Source: Tubiluchus corallicola
Taxonomy: Eukaryota > Priapulida > Priapulimorpha > Priapulimorphida > Tubiluchidae
Assembly (NCBI GenBank): GCA_030141605.1
Contig: JAQGDQ010000290.1
Location: forward strand, 1 to 64,000
Direction: 5' to 3'
Length of the DNA stretch: 64,000 nt
Part shown: one piece after another, positions 1-11,324 of the stretch
How positions within the stretch are numbered: position 1 is the first letter of the stretch
Layout of the letters: each line of letters begins with the position of its first letter
Position numbers and translations under genes: made by a program
The notes under the pieces: generated by a model
Seen by the model: the letters and a program-made list of their open reading frames with translations, nothing else
Told to the model about the DNA's origin: nothing
Database searches by the model: none

Positions 1-713
1 TAATGGTGGGTTTAAGGCTAGGCGAATTAGAGCTTGAAAAGAGTTTTGTACCTTGAGGTTTGGAACTCTGGTAGCCGCAGGCTTAACGTAGCTAACTGTG
101 GCATGACCGGTATCTATCTTACTATCAATCATAATGCTCTAAGATGTTTGTTAGCCACGTAATGGTAGGTAAGCAGAATTTATCAACATAATCGGGCGCT
201 CAGTTTCTGTCGCTAAGCACTTACTAACCACTTCCCAGAGAAATGCCACCTTAACTCTTTCTTCTACTTCGAAGCCAATATGATATATAAAAACTAACTG
301 TAAATCTAGGTATTCACTGATTTCACCAACTTTGTATGAAGCCATTCACTTCGACCAGAATTCTGGCCTCTTGCAACTTGTGGGATACTTTTTTGAGCGA
401 AACAGACGCCATTTTCAGCGCTAAAGAGTCAAAAGACTTTAAATAATAAAAATCTACATCAATTCAAACCGACAGAGAGGCTTAACTGATATGCACCAGC
501 CATAAAAAATGGCAGCTTCTTTGACAAAAAGTGTCTGAGATGTCGTTCAACTTTTTCTTTTGAAAAGAAAATGTTCAAGAAATGAGAAAATGTAGCCGCA
601 CTTTAGCCGATGGTGATAATGAAACTTTATGAAAGGCGAAAGATATTTTATGTGTCTAGATAAAAGGGGATGAGATAAAAGTTGACGACTTGTCTGAAAC
701 GATCAACGAACAC
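1..713 (+). repeat. Outer part of left inverted arm
   Basis: Reverse complement of 4648-5360 in constant register. Because the arms are nearly identical, they are either young or kept alike by gene conversion. The minus strand holds a 64-codon open frame (151-345) that is equally intact in the other arm. Confidence 0.9.
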
Positions 714-1638
714 AAGATATGGTAAAACAGGCCAGAAAGGTCCAGGATCAAGTGTTAACTTAGCAAGATATGGTAAAACAGGCCACAAAGGTCCAGGTTC
801 AAGTGTTAACTTGGCAAGATATGGTAAAACAGGCCACAAAGGTCCAGGATCAAGTGTTAACTTAGCAAGATATGGTAAAACAGGCCACAAAGGTCCAGGT
901 TCAAGTGTTAACTTAGCAAGATATGGTAAAACAGGCCACAAAGGTCCAGGTTCAAGTGTTAACTTGGCAAGATATGGTAAAACAGGCCACAAAGGTCCAG
1001 GTTCAAGTGTTAACTTGGCAAGATATGGTAAAACAGGCCACAAAGGTCCAGGATCAAGTGTTAACTTAGCAAGATATGGTAAAACAGGCCACAAAGGTCC
1101 AGGTTCAAGTGTTAACTTGGCAAGATATGGTAAAACAGGCCACAAAGGTCCAGGTTCAAGTGTTAACTTAGCAAGATATGGTAAAACAGGCCACAAAGGT
1201 CCAGGTTCAAGTGTTAACTTGGCAAGATATGGTAAAACAGGCCACAAAGGTCCAGGTTCAAGTGTTAACTTAGCAAGATATGGTAAAACAGGCCACAAAG
1301 GTCCAGGTTCAAGTGTTAACTTGGCAAGATATGGTAAAACAGGCCAGAAAGGTCCAGGATCAAGTGTTAACTTAGCAAGATATGGCAAAACAGGCCACAA
1401 AGGTCCAGGTTCAAGTGTTAACTTAGCAAGATATGGTAAAACAGGCCACAAAGGTCCAGGGTCAAGTGTTAACTTGGCAAGATATGGTAAAACAGGCCAC
1501 AAAGGTCCAGGTTCAAGTGTTAACTTGGCAAGATATGGTAAAACAGGCCAGAAACGTCCAGGATCAAGTGTTAACTTGGCAAGATATGGTAAAACAGGCC
1601 ACAAAGGTCCAGGATCAAGTGTTAACTTGGCAAGATAT
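714..1638 (+). repeat. 51-bp tandem array, left arm, about 18 copies
   Basis: The unit runs from agatatggtaaaacaggcca to ttaacttggca and is 51 bp, or 17 codons. Copies differ at a few recurrent sites: GGTTCA or GGATCA, TTGGCA or TTAGCA, CCACAAA or CCAGAAA. Since 51 is a multiple of three and the unit lacks stops in some frames on both strands, long open frames appear on both (682-1728 plus, 648-1604 minus). I treat these as by-products: there is no signal peptide or non-repetitive domain, and the variants do not favour synonymous sites. Confidence 0.95.
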
Positions 1639-2015
1639 CAAAACTGTTCTACGAGCGTGTTGCAAGTGTTTGCGAACGCGAAAATTGAAGTACTGAGCTA
1701 CTGTAAGATATTCAGTGGCAAGTTTTAAGATAGAATTCAAATTTACCGCTGTACTCATGCATGAGCTGATGAACGTGCATAGTTCGTCACAAACTAACAA
1801 ATCTGAACTGAGAGGTACATCACCTGTTTTTTGTGCAACGCTTTCCGAAATGCAGAAGCTAGTGCCGTCTAACTAGCGAATGGCGAAATGCATGTAACAG
1901 CGAAGAATTACTGGCGCGAACGTGAAATTGTATTTGTGTAGTTGTAATTCTTTCACGTAAGTCATTTTTGAAAAAAATAGTATGTTTACTTTCAATATTT
2001 TAAAGAGTAGATTGT
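1639..2015 (+). repeat. Inner part of left arm, member of a dispersed family
   Basis: This segment is non-repetitive internally. Part of it pairs with about 3985-4340 in the right arm, and its reverse complement resembles 49168-49440 and 50040-50275. Shared blocks include gttagtttgtgacgaact, gcaacacgctcgt and ctttaaaatattgaaag, on the opposite strand here. Confidence 0.8.
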
Positions 2016-2107
2016 TTTGCCCTACATTTTAAGATTGGGTCCGGTTTTGCTTTATATATATAAACTGTCAAAATGTTAAGCTGCCGGTCAAAACATCCTG
2101 TTCTTTA

Positions 2108-2690
2108 AAATAAATATAATATAAATATGAACATGAACATGAATATGAATATAAATATGAACATGAACATGAATATGAACATGAATGTGAATAATGTATA
2201 TATAAATATAAATATAAATATAAATATAAATATAAATATAAATATAAATATAAATATAAATATAAATATAAATATAAATATAAATATAAATATAAATATA
2301 AATATAAATATAAATATAAATATAAATATAAATATAAATATAAATATAAATATAAATATAAACATAAACATAAACATAAATATAAACATAAATATAAACA
2401 TAAACATAAATATAAATATAAATATAAATATAAATATAAATATAAATATAAATATAAATATAAATATAAATATAAATATAAATATAAATATAAACATAAA
2501 CATAAACATAAACATAAACATAAACATAAACATAAACATAAACATAAACATAAACATAAACATAAACATAAACATAAACATAAACATAAACATAAACATA
2601 AACATAAACATAAACATAAACATAAACATAAACATAAACATAAATATAAATATAAATAAATGTAAATGTAAATATAAATATAAATCTCGT
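2108..2690. repeat. Hexanucleotide tract AAATAT / AAACAT
   Basis: A hexamer tract arranged as blocks: AAATAT units, then AAACAT units, AAATAT again, then a long AAACAT run ending near 2640. A short stretch at 2127-2190 has ATGAAC-type hexamers. The long open frames here are translations of the repeat. Confidence 0.95.
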
Positions 2691-2734
2691 GGTACAATCA
2701 CATCAGATAAACAAACAGATCAACAAGCAAAATA

Positions 2735-3540
2735 ACATTAATTAAGAAGATTAGTAGGCAATGTGAATATGTACAATTAAGTGAGAGTAAGATATGTTAG
2801 TATGGCGTACAACTCATTCCTGTCAAAAGAATCAAAATAATTATGTTCTAGAGACCATGTAACTTCCTTGGTGAAATTTACAGTCCGTATTTGTTCATTG
2901 CTAGCATTACCTCTTGCCATCTAATGTACAGAAAAAACTTTAGAAAGAAAATTTTCATTTGTGAAAAAGTATTGTACTCGTTAAAATGGATAACAAATTA
3001 AAATCCATTATAGAAGATGCATGAAATCCAGAGTTACGTCGGTTGTGAAAATCGGACTGCCCTGACAAGACTCCTGTATGTCTCCGTAGTAAGTTTCTTT
3101 CACAGCTTGGCATTCATGTAACGTGTTTTCTCTGTAGCAAACAGGAATAAATCAACAGTAGTAGATGGAGCAGCAGCAGCTGGGTACCATAATTTTTGAC
3201 AAGAGTTTCTGTTTTCTTGGCATGCGGACAGAAGTTGCGTTGTGCTCAATGACGTCATCAAATGGTGCTTAGTACGAAGCCATGACTGACTTATTTCTTC
3301 ACTGCTACCGAGACGCCAATGCGACATGTTTCTCGCCCTATCAGCCTGGTTTATCTAATCACAACGAAACATGTTGATTATACAGAATTATTTTATAATA
3401 GGCACAGGCAACTTTTGTCACAGACATCGTTTTTTGATTACATATTAATTTGATTCTCAATATATGAATATGTTTAGCTTCATACAGTCAGACAAATATT
3501 AAGACTAGAAAATAAATTTTTTTTGATCAATTAAATAAAG
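2735..3540. other. Central spacer of the palindrome, no gene seen
   Basis: Unique-looking AT-rich sequence between two microsatellites. I see no coding motif, no inverted counterpart and no transposase remnant. Confidence 0.5.
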
Positions 3541-3544
3541 AGAT

Positions 3545-3880
3545 TGATAATTATATTATATTATATTATATTATATTATATTATATTATATTATATTATA
3601 TTATATTATATTATATTATATTATATTATATTATATTATATTATATTATATTATATTATATTATAATATATTATATTATATTATATTATATTATATTATA
3701 TTATATTATATTATATTATATTATATTATATTATATTATATTATATTATATTATATTATATTATATTATATTATATTATATTATATTATATTATATTATA
3801 TTATATTTTATATTACATTATATTTTGACCTTCAGCTTAACATTTACATTTTATATATATATCATATCATATCATATTAT
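3545..3880. repeat. Pentanucleotide TTATA tract
   Basis: About 55 TTATA units with one phase break near 3663 and decay after 3806 into TATAT/ATATC variants. Confidence 0.95.
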
Positions 3881-3984
3881 ATTAGTTATTTAGGCACAAA
3901 ATTATAACAATCTAGTTTTTATAAAAATATTTTGTGGGCTAGAAATGTCAGACAAGTTTACACAAGTTTTGCAAACATTTTAAT

Positions 3985-4340
3985 ACTGATCGAAAGAATT
4001 ATAAACACAAATACAATTTCACGTTCGCGCCAGTAATTCTTCGCTGTTACATGCCTTCGCCATTCGCTAGTTAGACGGCACTTGGTTCTGCATTTTCTGA
4101 AGCGCTGCACAAGTTAACACTTGAACCTGGACCTTTGTGGCCTGTTTTACCATATCTTGCTATGTTAACACTTGAACCTGGACCTTTGTGGCCTGTTTTA
4201 CCATATCTTGCGTTAACATTTGAATTTATCTTAAAACTTGCCACTGAATGTTTTACCATAGCTCAGTTAACACTTGAACCTGGACCTTTGTGGCCTGTTC
4301 AAAAACACTTGCAACACGTTCGTGGACTGTTTTAATATCT
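3985..4340 (-). repeat. Inner part of right arm with inserted 51-bp monomers
   Basis: Matches the reverse complement of about 1640-1945, but the collinear match is broken where one or two copies of the 51-bp unit sit inside it (about 4111-4210 and 4266-4299). The flanking arm sequence resumes after each interruption, with part of the original replaced. Confidence 0.8.
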
Positions 4341-4647
4341 TGCCAAGTTAACACTTGAACCTGGACCTTTGTGGCCTGTTTTACCATATCTTGCCAAGTT
4401 AACACTTGATCCTGGACCTTTCTGGCCTGTTTTACCATATCTTGCCAAGTTAACACTTGATCCTGGACCTTTCTGGCCTGTTTTACCACATCTTGCTAAG
4501 TTAACACTTGATCCTGGACCTTTCTGGCCTGTTTTACCATATCTTGCCAAGTTAACACTTGAACCTGGACCTTTGTGGCCTGTTTTACCATATCTTGCTA
4601 AGTTAACACTTGATCCTGGACCTTTCTGGCCTGTTTTACCATATCTT
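4341..4647 (-). repeat. 51-bp tandem array, right arm, about 6 copies
   Basis: Same unit as at 714-1638, on the other strand. The outer edge is at exactly the paired position (714+4647=5361), so the array was in place before the arms separated and only copy number has changed. Confidence 0.95.
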
Positions 4648-5360
4648 GTGTTCGTTGATCGTTTCAGACAAGTCGTCAACTTTTATCTCATCCCCTTTTA
4701 TCTAGACACATAAAATATCTTTCGCCTTTCATAAAGTTTCATTATCACCATCGGCTAAAGTGCGGCTACATTTTCTCATTTCTTGAACATTTTCTTTTCA
4801 AAAGAAAAAGTTGAACGACATCTCAGACACTTTTTGTCAAAGAAGCTGCCATTTTTTATGGCTGGTGCATATCAGTTAAGCCTCTCTGTCGGTTTGAATT
4901 GATGTAGATTTTTATTATTTAAAGTCTTTTGACTCTTTAGCGCTGAAAATGGCGTCTGTTTCGCTCAAAAAAGTATCCCACAAGTTGCAAGAGGCCAGAA
5001 TTCTGGTCGAAGTGAATGGCTTCATACAAAGTTGGTGAAATCAGTGAATACCTAGATTTACAGTTAGTTTTTATATATCATATTGGCTTCGAAGTAGAAG
5101 AAAGAGTTAAGGTGGCATTTCTCTGGGAAGTGGTTAGTAAGTGCTTAGCGACAGAAACTGAGCGCCCGATTATGTTGATAAATTCTGCTTACCTACCATT
5201 ACGTGGCTAACAAACATCTTAGAGCATTATGATTGATAGTAAGATAGATACCGGTCATGCCACAGTTAGCTACGTTAAGCCTGCGGCTACCAGAGTTCCA
5301 AACCTCAAGGTACAAAACTCTTTTCAAGCTCTAATTCGCCTAGCCTTAAACCCACCATTA
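4648..5360 (-). repeat. Outer part of right inverted arm
   Basis: Reverse complement of 1-713. Contains two small open frames (4949-5038 and 5016-5210). Confidence 0.9.
4949..5038 (+). other. 29-codon open frame with good start context, duplicated in the left arm
   Basis: An ATG after GAAA opens a frame that begins MASVSLKKVSHK and stops at TGA 5036-5038. The overlapping frame from 5016 continues to 5210 and gives 64 residues (MASYKVGEISEY at its start). Both are identical in the other arm (paired coordinates 323-412 and 151-345, minus strand). I recognise no domain. It could be a remnant of a captured exon or of an element gene, or chance; one near-identical pair cannot show selection. Confidence 0.2.
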
Positions 5361-6400
5361 AAGGGAAACAGCGTGTTTTTCGAATTCGTAATTTTAAATT
5401 TTCACAAACGTGGGCGAGAATTTTAAATCATTCTCAGTAGATGGTTTCTATCGCTGGAAAATTTGCCCAGCATTAGTGTGATTGCTGAGCGGTGTTAACC
5501 GGCCATTAATTAAGTTTCCAGGCTAATATTTAATTATCGGATGATAAAACCGTGATTATTATTATTACAGGTATCACGTCTTATGACCGAGTTGTTTTGG
5601 TAATAGTATTACTTCGCTGCGTTACGTAGTAAGGTATAAACGTGATTTCGTTTAAGCTGTGAACTCTTTACCGAGTCTCGTATTGTTTATTAAACAGTAA
5701 CAGTTTTAATATATACATGTATTTCTTCTTTGAAATACATCAAATTCTGATTTGTGTTGCGTTTGATTGTCCATAATTCTGTGTTATAGAGAAACACGGT
5801 TTCTACAAGTGCAGCAAAGATTCTTAATTTCGTATCTAGACTGATCCTCCTACCTTCAAATTATTTTATTAACTTGGAATATGCAGCTGGTGCTAAGATT
5901 TTTCTTCTTAAAACAACAATAACACTTTTTGAAGCCAGTAGCTTTGAACAATATGGATGAATCCTCTTTACAAAACTTTTGCTTAACTAGCTTACTTTAA
6001 TAATTCACCAAATTAAGCATGTCGTATAAATATTAAATTTAACAGCTTCCTTTGCTGAAGCAGCTTGGTAATTGGGTAGTAAAAATGGCTAGCGCTGATA
6101 ACCAGGACGCCAACTTCTGTTTGAACTTCATCATCTTCTATATCTCTTTGGTTAATTACGTTCACTGGGTGGCTGACGTTGTTAAACTTTGAGTCTGTAG
6201 TTAAATTGCAAATCCTTAGCTCAGTGGCAATTTGCTGGCTAATGTGAGAGAATGAGCGAAGCTTAGTGTTGAAAGAGTGCTCTCAGACACAATTAAACAA
6301 CCGACTTGTCAGGGATAATAGTCTTTGGCTTTGTATAATTGATACTTGGACATGCTAGAATGGTCAGAATGTGATGGTTTTGCAACAGTCAGGTTTTACT
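5361..6400. other. No gene seen; AT-rich spacer
   Basis: The stretch 5495-5560 resembles 49480-49540 (both have the block gttaattaag or cattaattaag followed by a degenerate AT stretch and an ACGGTTATGA-like motif), so the dispersed family seen inside the palindrome also flanks it. Otherwise nothing recognised. Confidence 0.4.
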
Positions 6401-6499
6401 CGCCTCGGTGATCACTCACAATAAAAAAATAACCGTTTCCGTTTCACTGTCATTTTACAGTGACGGAGATGGAAATGTGTTTTTACAGTCAACAGCATC

Positions 6500-6730
6500 A
6501 TCATTTTACTTTTTTCTTTCTCGGTATCGTCATCTCTTTTTCCTCATCATTGCCATCATCATCATCATCATCATTAACGCCGTAATCACCATCATCGCCG
6601 TTATCGTGTATGCTATTGCCGTCATTGTCGCTTTTGTTTTTTTCAATGTGGACATCATTATTACCATTTATTATTGTCGTTGTTATTGGTCGTCATCATC
6701 CATTTTATCATTATTATCATGCAGCCCTTC
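6500..6730. repeat. Low-complexity TCA/ATC-rich stretch
   Basis: Degenerate trinucleotide repeat (catcatcat, cgtcat, ttatta). The 111-codon open frame over it is hydrophobic only because of the repeat. Confidence 0.7.
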
Positions 6731-6739
6731 GTTAGTAAC

Positions 6740-7600
6740 TTAGAAACTGAAGCTATTAATCTTGATCAGACAGCTTTCATTTATCACATCTCATAATATC
6801 TGTGAATGGGTCCTTATATATTAAAAATACGTGCGTAATGTATTGTAATATATTCTAATATAACAAATTCATGCATAATAAAGTGGCCTTATTCCCTGTA
6901 AATTAGGTATTGATGTAGAAGTTATTAAAATTACAGCCAGATTGGTCCACAAAATATTTGAAGACAGGCCCGACTGAGATAACTCAGTGCAAGCCTGACT
7001 GACTGACCAACTGTAATACATGTAATATTAAGTTTGTATTATATTGTATGTTGCTCTGTTGTATGCGTTTTTTTTGTGCTTGAACCATTACACCACGTAA
7101 CAAACTACGCCAATGACATCTAATTACAGAAGTAAAGTTTGCATCACTGTTTATAATGTTCTTGCATATAAAATTTTCACTCTTATTCAGCCTGACATAC
7201 AAACTGTATGCACATTTTCAGTGAATCACATCAAAATAAATAATATTAAGTCTAGTAGAAATATATCTAGCGCTCGTATCATATGAAAAGTTAAACAGCT
7301 TCCGTGTTGATACATTATATGCAACCTTGAGTTTGCTAAGATTGTAAGAATAAAAATGTCTCCAAGTGGACATACAATAAAAAGTAGTGCAGTGAGCAGT
7401 AAACAATTGTCTCTTCACGTTAACTGAACAGTGAGTAAATTTCATGAGTAATTGAACATTGTCGTAATATATCTAAATCATCTCTATTGTCATCTGGTAA
7501 ACTAACCAGCAGTGACAGTGACCAACGTATGTAAAGAATTTCTTATTTTGCGACTGCTATTGTATAATTAAGTTATACAAGCACTTCAAAGCATTTATTA
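6740..7600. other. No gene seen
   Basis: AT-rich. Only short chance frames on the minus strand (6984-7202, 7218-7445), with no recognisable motif. Confidence 0.4.
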
Positions 7601-7607
7601 TTTAAAT

Positions 7608-7846
7608 AATACGACTTCTATCAAAATTTTACAACTATTTAAAAACGTGTCCATACGTTTCGACAGCAGTCAGGTGTTATTATCAGTGGTATTCTAAACA
7701 AACTGCCTATATAAACTTGTTGTTGTTTGTATAATGTACCACTGATGATGACAGCTGATTGCTGTCAAAACGTTTGGACATGTTTATTAACAGTTGTAAG
7801 TTAAAGATTTTAATAGAAGTTGTGTCGTTTTACTAACAGTGCATAG
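7608..7846. mobile_element. Imperfect palindrome with hammerhead-like cores, possible Penelope-like terminal fragment
   Basis: About 110-bp arms pair around 7697-7735 (tttaaaaacgtgtccatacg against cgtttggacatgtttattaa). On the plus strand CTGATGA (7742-7748) is followed by a 6-bp stem GACAGC/GCTGTC with a 5-base loop and then AAAAC. On the minus strand CTGATAA (7686-7680) is followed at the matching distance by GAAAC (7661-7657). Hammerhead ribozymes have the conserved core CTGATGA, stem II, GAAA, and are known in the terminal repeats of Penelope-like retroelements. Each copy here carries one core change, so neither looks active. The class is inference; no reverse transcriptase is nearby. Confidence 0.4.
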
Positions 7847-7849
7847 TTA

Positions 7850-9400
7850 ATATCTTAAAAGATTTCAAAAGAGCTATTGAATAGTCTTGCAGTCCTTTTA
7901 CACCGTTTTGGAAGCTACAATAAAATTACAACTCGTAAAATTTTAACGGCGTGTTTAGGACTCGAATAAACTTCGAAGCATTGCAGACAAATTCGACGAT
8001 GGTACAAGCAATATTGCAGATTATGAAGAGTATGAAAAGATTTCATGTAAGATTCAAAAACAAAGGCAGTGTTTAACACATTTCTTTTATGTTATAAATT
8101 TTATTTATGATGATCACCTGCAGACGGTATTATTTTCAAAGCTAAAGTTTTTTTAGTTTTATTAATACATTTCACAAACACGTGACGTAATTATAAACAA
8201 GGAAACAAAACTTATAGTATTACAATAAACAAAATAGTTTTACAATATCCTCAATAGTTATACAAACAACAATACATATTGGAAAAAAAAGAATGTTTCT
8301 GCAGTTTATTCTATCATTCGTCATAATAACAATGATTATGTTACGTGCTGCAGAACCCTTGAAAATCAAAGCTTGTAAGATAGCTTGTAAGTGAGGTGTG
8401 TGGAGCTATGCCTTTTTATTTCATTAGCACTTCTAGTTCAATATAATCGATTGCTGGGTAATAATTCAGAGTAGCAAATCCTAGCATCCGAATCCAAGTC
8501 TGAGTCCTACATCGCTGATTATCATTTGCCTCATCATGAGTTCCTTGCATCCTTGCACGATTTAGGTTTGTGAAACGAGCTGCTGATTTTGTCACCATCA
8601 TTACTATCGTCGCTGAAGAGTAGCGGCAGTAACAGCCAGGTGATCAAATCACAAGCAGACGCGCTTGGGGCACCAAGGTTCATGGGTAAAATTTTAATAA
8701 AGCATTTTGAAGACCATAAACGTCTTTTACAGTTGAAAATGTGAGGTAGAGGGCTACAGGAGAATGAGGGACCATGGCTGGATTGTTTTTCATATCACTA
8801 GATAACATCATAGTAGGTAGGGTCTTCACCTTTTACCACCATGTTTTCATTTATTGCATGGCAACTTGGCAACACTGTAACCACAACATTTGCAACAGCC
8901 ATTAGCTAAGGTCTTACAGAGCAAAGAAGTTTCATGATCAATTGCTCATGTATTAGGGCCATTTTGACTTTCTGTTTAACAACGTTCTGGGTGTTTTTTA
9001 CTGTTGGCAGGAATCATACCTTCTTTTTTGTAGCCGATTTACTTAATTAAAATTTCATTTTTAAGTCATTAAAGAATTTAAGTGGCATAAATCCTAGATA
9101 TAGCAATAGAGTTTGATTTGTGGCATAATTTGTATCACATAGTAAGTTATGCTTTGATCGACGAAGCGTGAGCGTGGTGAGCCAGGGCAAAGGAGAGAGC
9201 CGGGATACCACGTGCAGGGTGTGCTTAGGGCACCAAGACACCTTAATCCAGCCCTGGTGGCATCTGATCTTCATCATTATTTTAAATTGATGTTGACATC
9301 TTGCTTTATTTCGTGTATATGTTATAAAGACGCTATCAAAAAGTTAACCAGGTGTACTCAAGCACTATAAACTTTTTAAAAAAGACTGAAACACTGAATT
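7850..9400. other. No gene seen
   Basis: AT-rich intergenic sequence. The stretch 9210-9257 reads, on the minus strand, CAGGGCTGGATTAAGG, which resembles a hAT-type terminal repeat, but I could not find a matching left end or an 8-bp duplication. Confidence 0.35.
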
Positions 9401-9421
9401 ATATGTATTTTGCCCAAAAGC

Positions 9422-9748
9422 CACAGAAAGGCATTAGCTAAATTTAGGTATGGGGTTGCTCCCATTATGTTAGAAATTGGAAGGTGAAATAATATCCCAG
9501 AAGACGAAAGATTTTGTCATTTTTATGATCAGTTAGCACTCGAGTCTGAAAAACATGTTTTATTGCAATGTCCCCTTTATGATGATATTCGCGTTTTGTT
9601 ATTCCAGTGTCGCAGCGCAAAAATCAAGAGTTTTAATGAATTCAACGATAATGATAAGTTATGTCAGATGCTGTCAGGTGATATTTGTTTGAAAGAATGT
9701 TTGAAAACCTGCCACCTAGTGCTGGAAAGAAGAAATTTGTTTAACTAG
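9422..9748 (+). pseudogene. C-terminal remnant of a non-LTR retrotransposon polyprotein
   Basis: One frame starting with HRKALAKFRYGVAPIMLEI runs to a stop at 9746-9748. One in-frame TGA (9485-9487) falls where related elements have the residue after EIGR or ETGR. It continues IPEDERFCHFYD, then EKHVLLQCPLYDDIR. The order K-F-R, G-x-A-P, I-E-x-G-R, I-P-x-x-E-R-x-C, H-x-L-L-x-C-P-x-Y is typical of the extreme C-terminus of many LINE reverse transcriptase proteins, including a CCHC-like knuckle. Its second Cys position is Tyr here (FCHFYD). The upstream polymerase domains are missing, as expected for 5' truncation or decay. Confidence 0.7.
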
Positions 9749-9929
9749 CGTAATGATATGTTTTAATGTTTGTATAATGACTGTTTTAGTTTATATGTAA
9801 AATTATCGTTTTTAATGATTTGTAAAGTGTCTCATAACTCTGTTGATAGAGTGGCTTCTATTTCACTGTAACTGTGAGTACCTTTGTGTTTTAAATTGTT
9901 GTAAAATGAAAGGTGAAATGAAATTGATT

Positions 9930-10475
9930 AACTATACGATACTATGCTATGCTATGCTGTGCTGTGCTGTGCCGTGCCGTGCCGTGCCGTGCCGTGCCGT
10001 ACCGTACCGTGCCGTACCGTACCGTACCATACCATACCATACCATACCATACCATACCATACGACACGACACGACACGACACGACACGACACTAGACTAC
10101 ACTACATTACACTACACCACACTACACTACTTTACACTACAATACACTACACTGCACTGCACTACACTGCACTACACTACACTACACTGTACTGTACTGT
10201 ACTGTACTGTACTGTACTGTACTGTACTGTACTGCACTGCACTGCACTGCACTGCACTGCACCGCACCGCACCACTGCACTACACTACACTACACTACAC
10301 TACACTACACTACACTACACTACACTACACCACACCACACCACACCACACCACACCACACCACACCACACCACACCACACCACACCACACCACACCACAC
10401 CACACCACACCACACCACACCACACCACACCATACCATACCATACTATACTATATATTATACTATATTATATTAT
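9930..10475. repeat. Pentanucleotide tract in graded blocks
   Basis: A single 5-bp register changes composition in successive blocks: TATGC, TGTGC, CGTGC, CGTAC, CATAC, CGACA, CTACA, CTGTA, CTGCA, CACCA, CATAC and ACTAT. Phase is largely conserved across the changes, which points to slippage spreading point variants. Open frames here are artefacts. Confidence 0.95.
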
Positions 10476-10479
10476 GAAA

Positions 10480-11320
10480 GTCAATTTATTCCGAGCCAAT
10501 GAAAGTGTCCTTACAGAAAGAGGGGCCCTATAGTGTGAATTTGTGACAGTTTGAGGAGATGATTTTATCAAGCATCAATAAGACAAGGACCACGTCTCTA
10601 TAACGTTCGTCTACTTACTGATCGATGGGCAGGCAGCTTGGCCGTAAATAAATAATATGGGGGGAAAACATGTCAGGAATTCTTCAGCGTGAGAAGGACT
10701 TTGATGTATCTTAAAAGGTGATTCTGCTCTCACACTTTGCTAATATTCGCTGGACCGTTGCGAGAAAGCAATTTAAAGGCACGTTTGCAGGTTTCATGCT
10801 CGGAATTGAAAGTTCTTTCTTCTTGTAGATTTTGCAGGATCTCCATACTAACATTTTGAGTGGGAGACGGGGACGAGGTCGGGGGAGGGGGAGTTAAACA
10901 CCGGGAGACGGCGGGGGCCGAGAGAGCAGGAAGTTAAACACTGGCAGACCGGAAAGTTTAGTAGTTTGAACATTTCAGTGGATGATTTAGTTAAATTCAG
11001 ATACAGTGAATTAATGGTAACTTCCACACGTGTGTAGTTTATTGACAAAAAACCATTTTCATTTATAACAAATGGAGAGACACCTGTTGGTATGTTGTCC
11101 ATGACACAATACTACGCATCATTCAACTTTCTCAATTAAAACAGTAAAGTTACTGTAGCATTAATCTTAAACATATTCAGTTTATATTCTGGCACAAATT
11201 TTAAGAGATTCATTAGTTTTAAAAAATAAACTTACACCATAAAAGCTAATGTAAGTGTCTCTATGTGCTGAGTTATAAGACAGCTTTGCAATACATGTAG
11301 TTCAGTCTGAATATCTTGAC
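10480..11320. other. No gene seen
   Basis: Contains a purine-rich block at 10855-10955 with two gttaaacac repeats. Otherwise nothing recognised. Confidence 0.4.
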
Positions 11321-11324
11321 CACA

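Larger units (their letters stand above)
1..5360. mobile_element. Foldback-type inverted-repeat element, left edge cut by the window
   Basis: The left arm is repeated as its reverse complement in the right arm. Position x pairs with 5361-x without indels for about the first 715 bases, for example 151-345 with 5016-5210. Each arm continues inward into an array of one 51-bp unit and then a shared inner segment (about 1640-2015 against about 3985-4340). The centre (about 2016-3980) is not palindromic and holds AT microsatellites. Very long terminal inverted repeats containing tandem subrepeats are the hallmark of foldback transposons (FB of flies, TU of sea urchins). That class assignment is inference. 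No transposase is visible, and because position 1 still pairs with 5360 the true ends and any target duplication lie outside the window. An alternative is a segmental inverted duplication that is not mobile. Confidence 0.65.

Noticed and set aside
2068-2735. 200-codon frames (Asn-Ile, Met-Phe, Leu-Tyr repeats)
   Set aside because: Hexanucleotide microsatellite read as protein.
9047-9277. Complete hAT element ending at 9257
   Set aside because: Only one plausible end; no matching left end or 8-bp duplication found.
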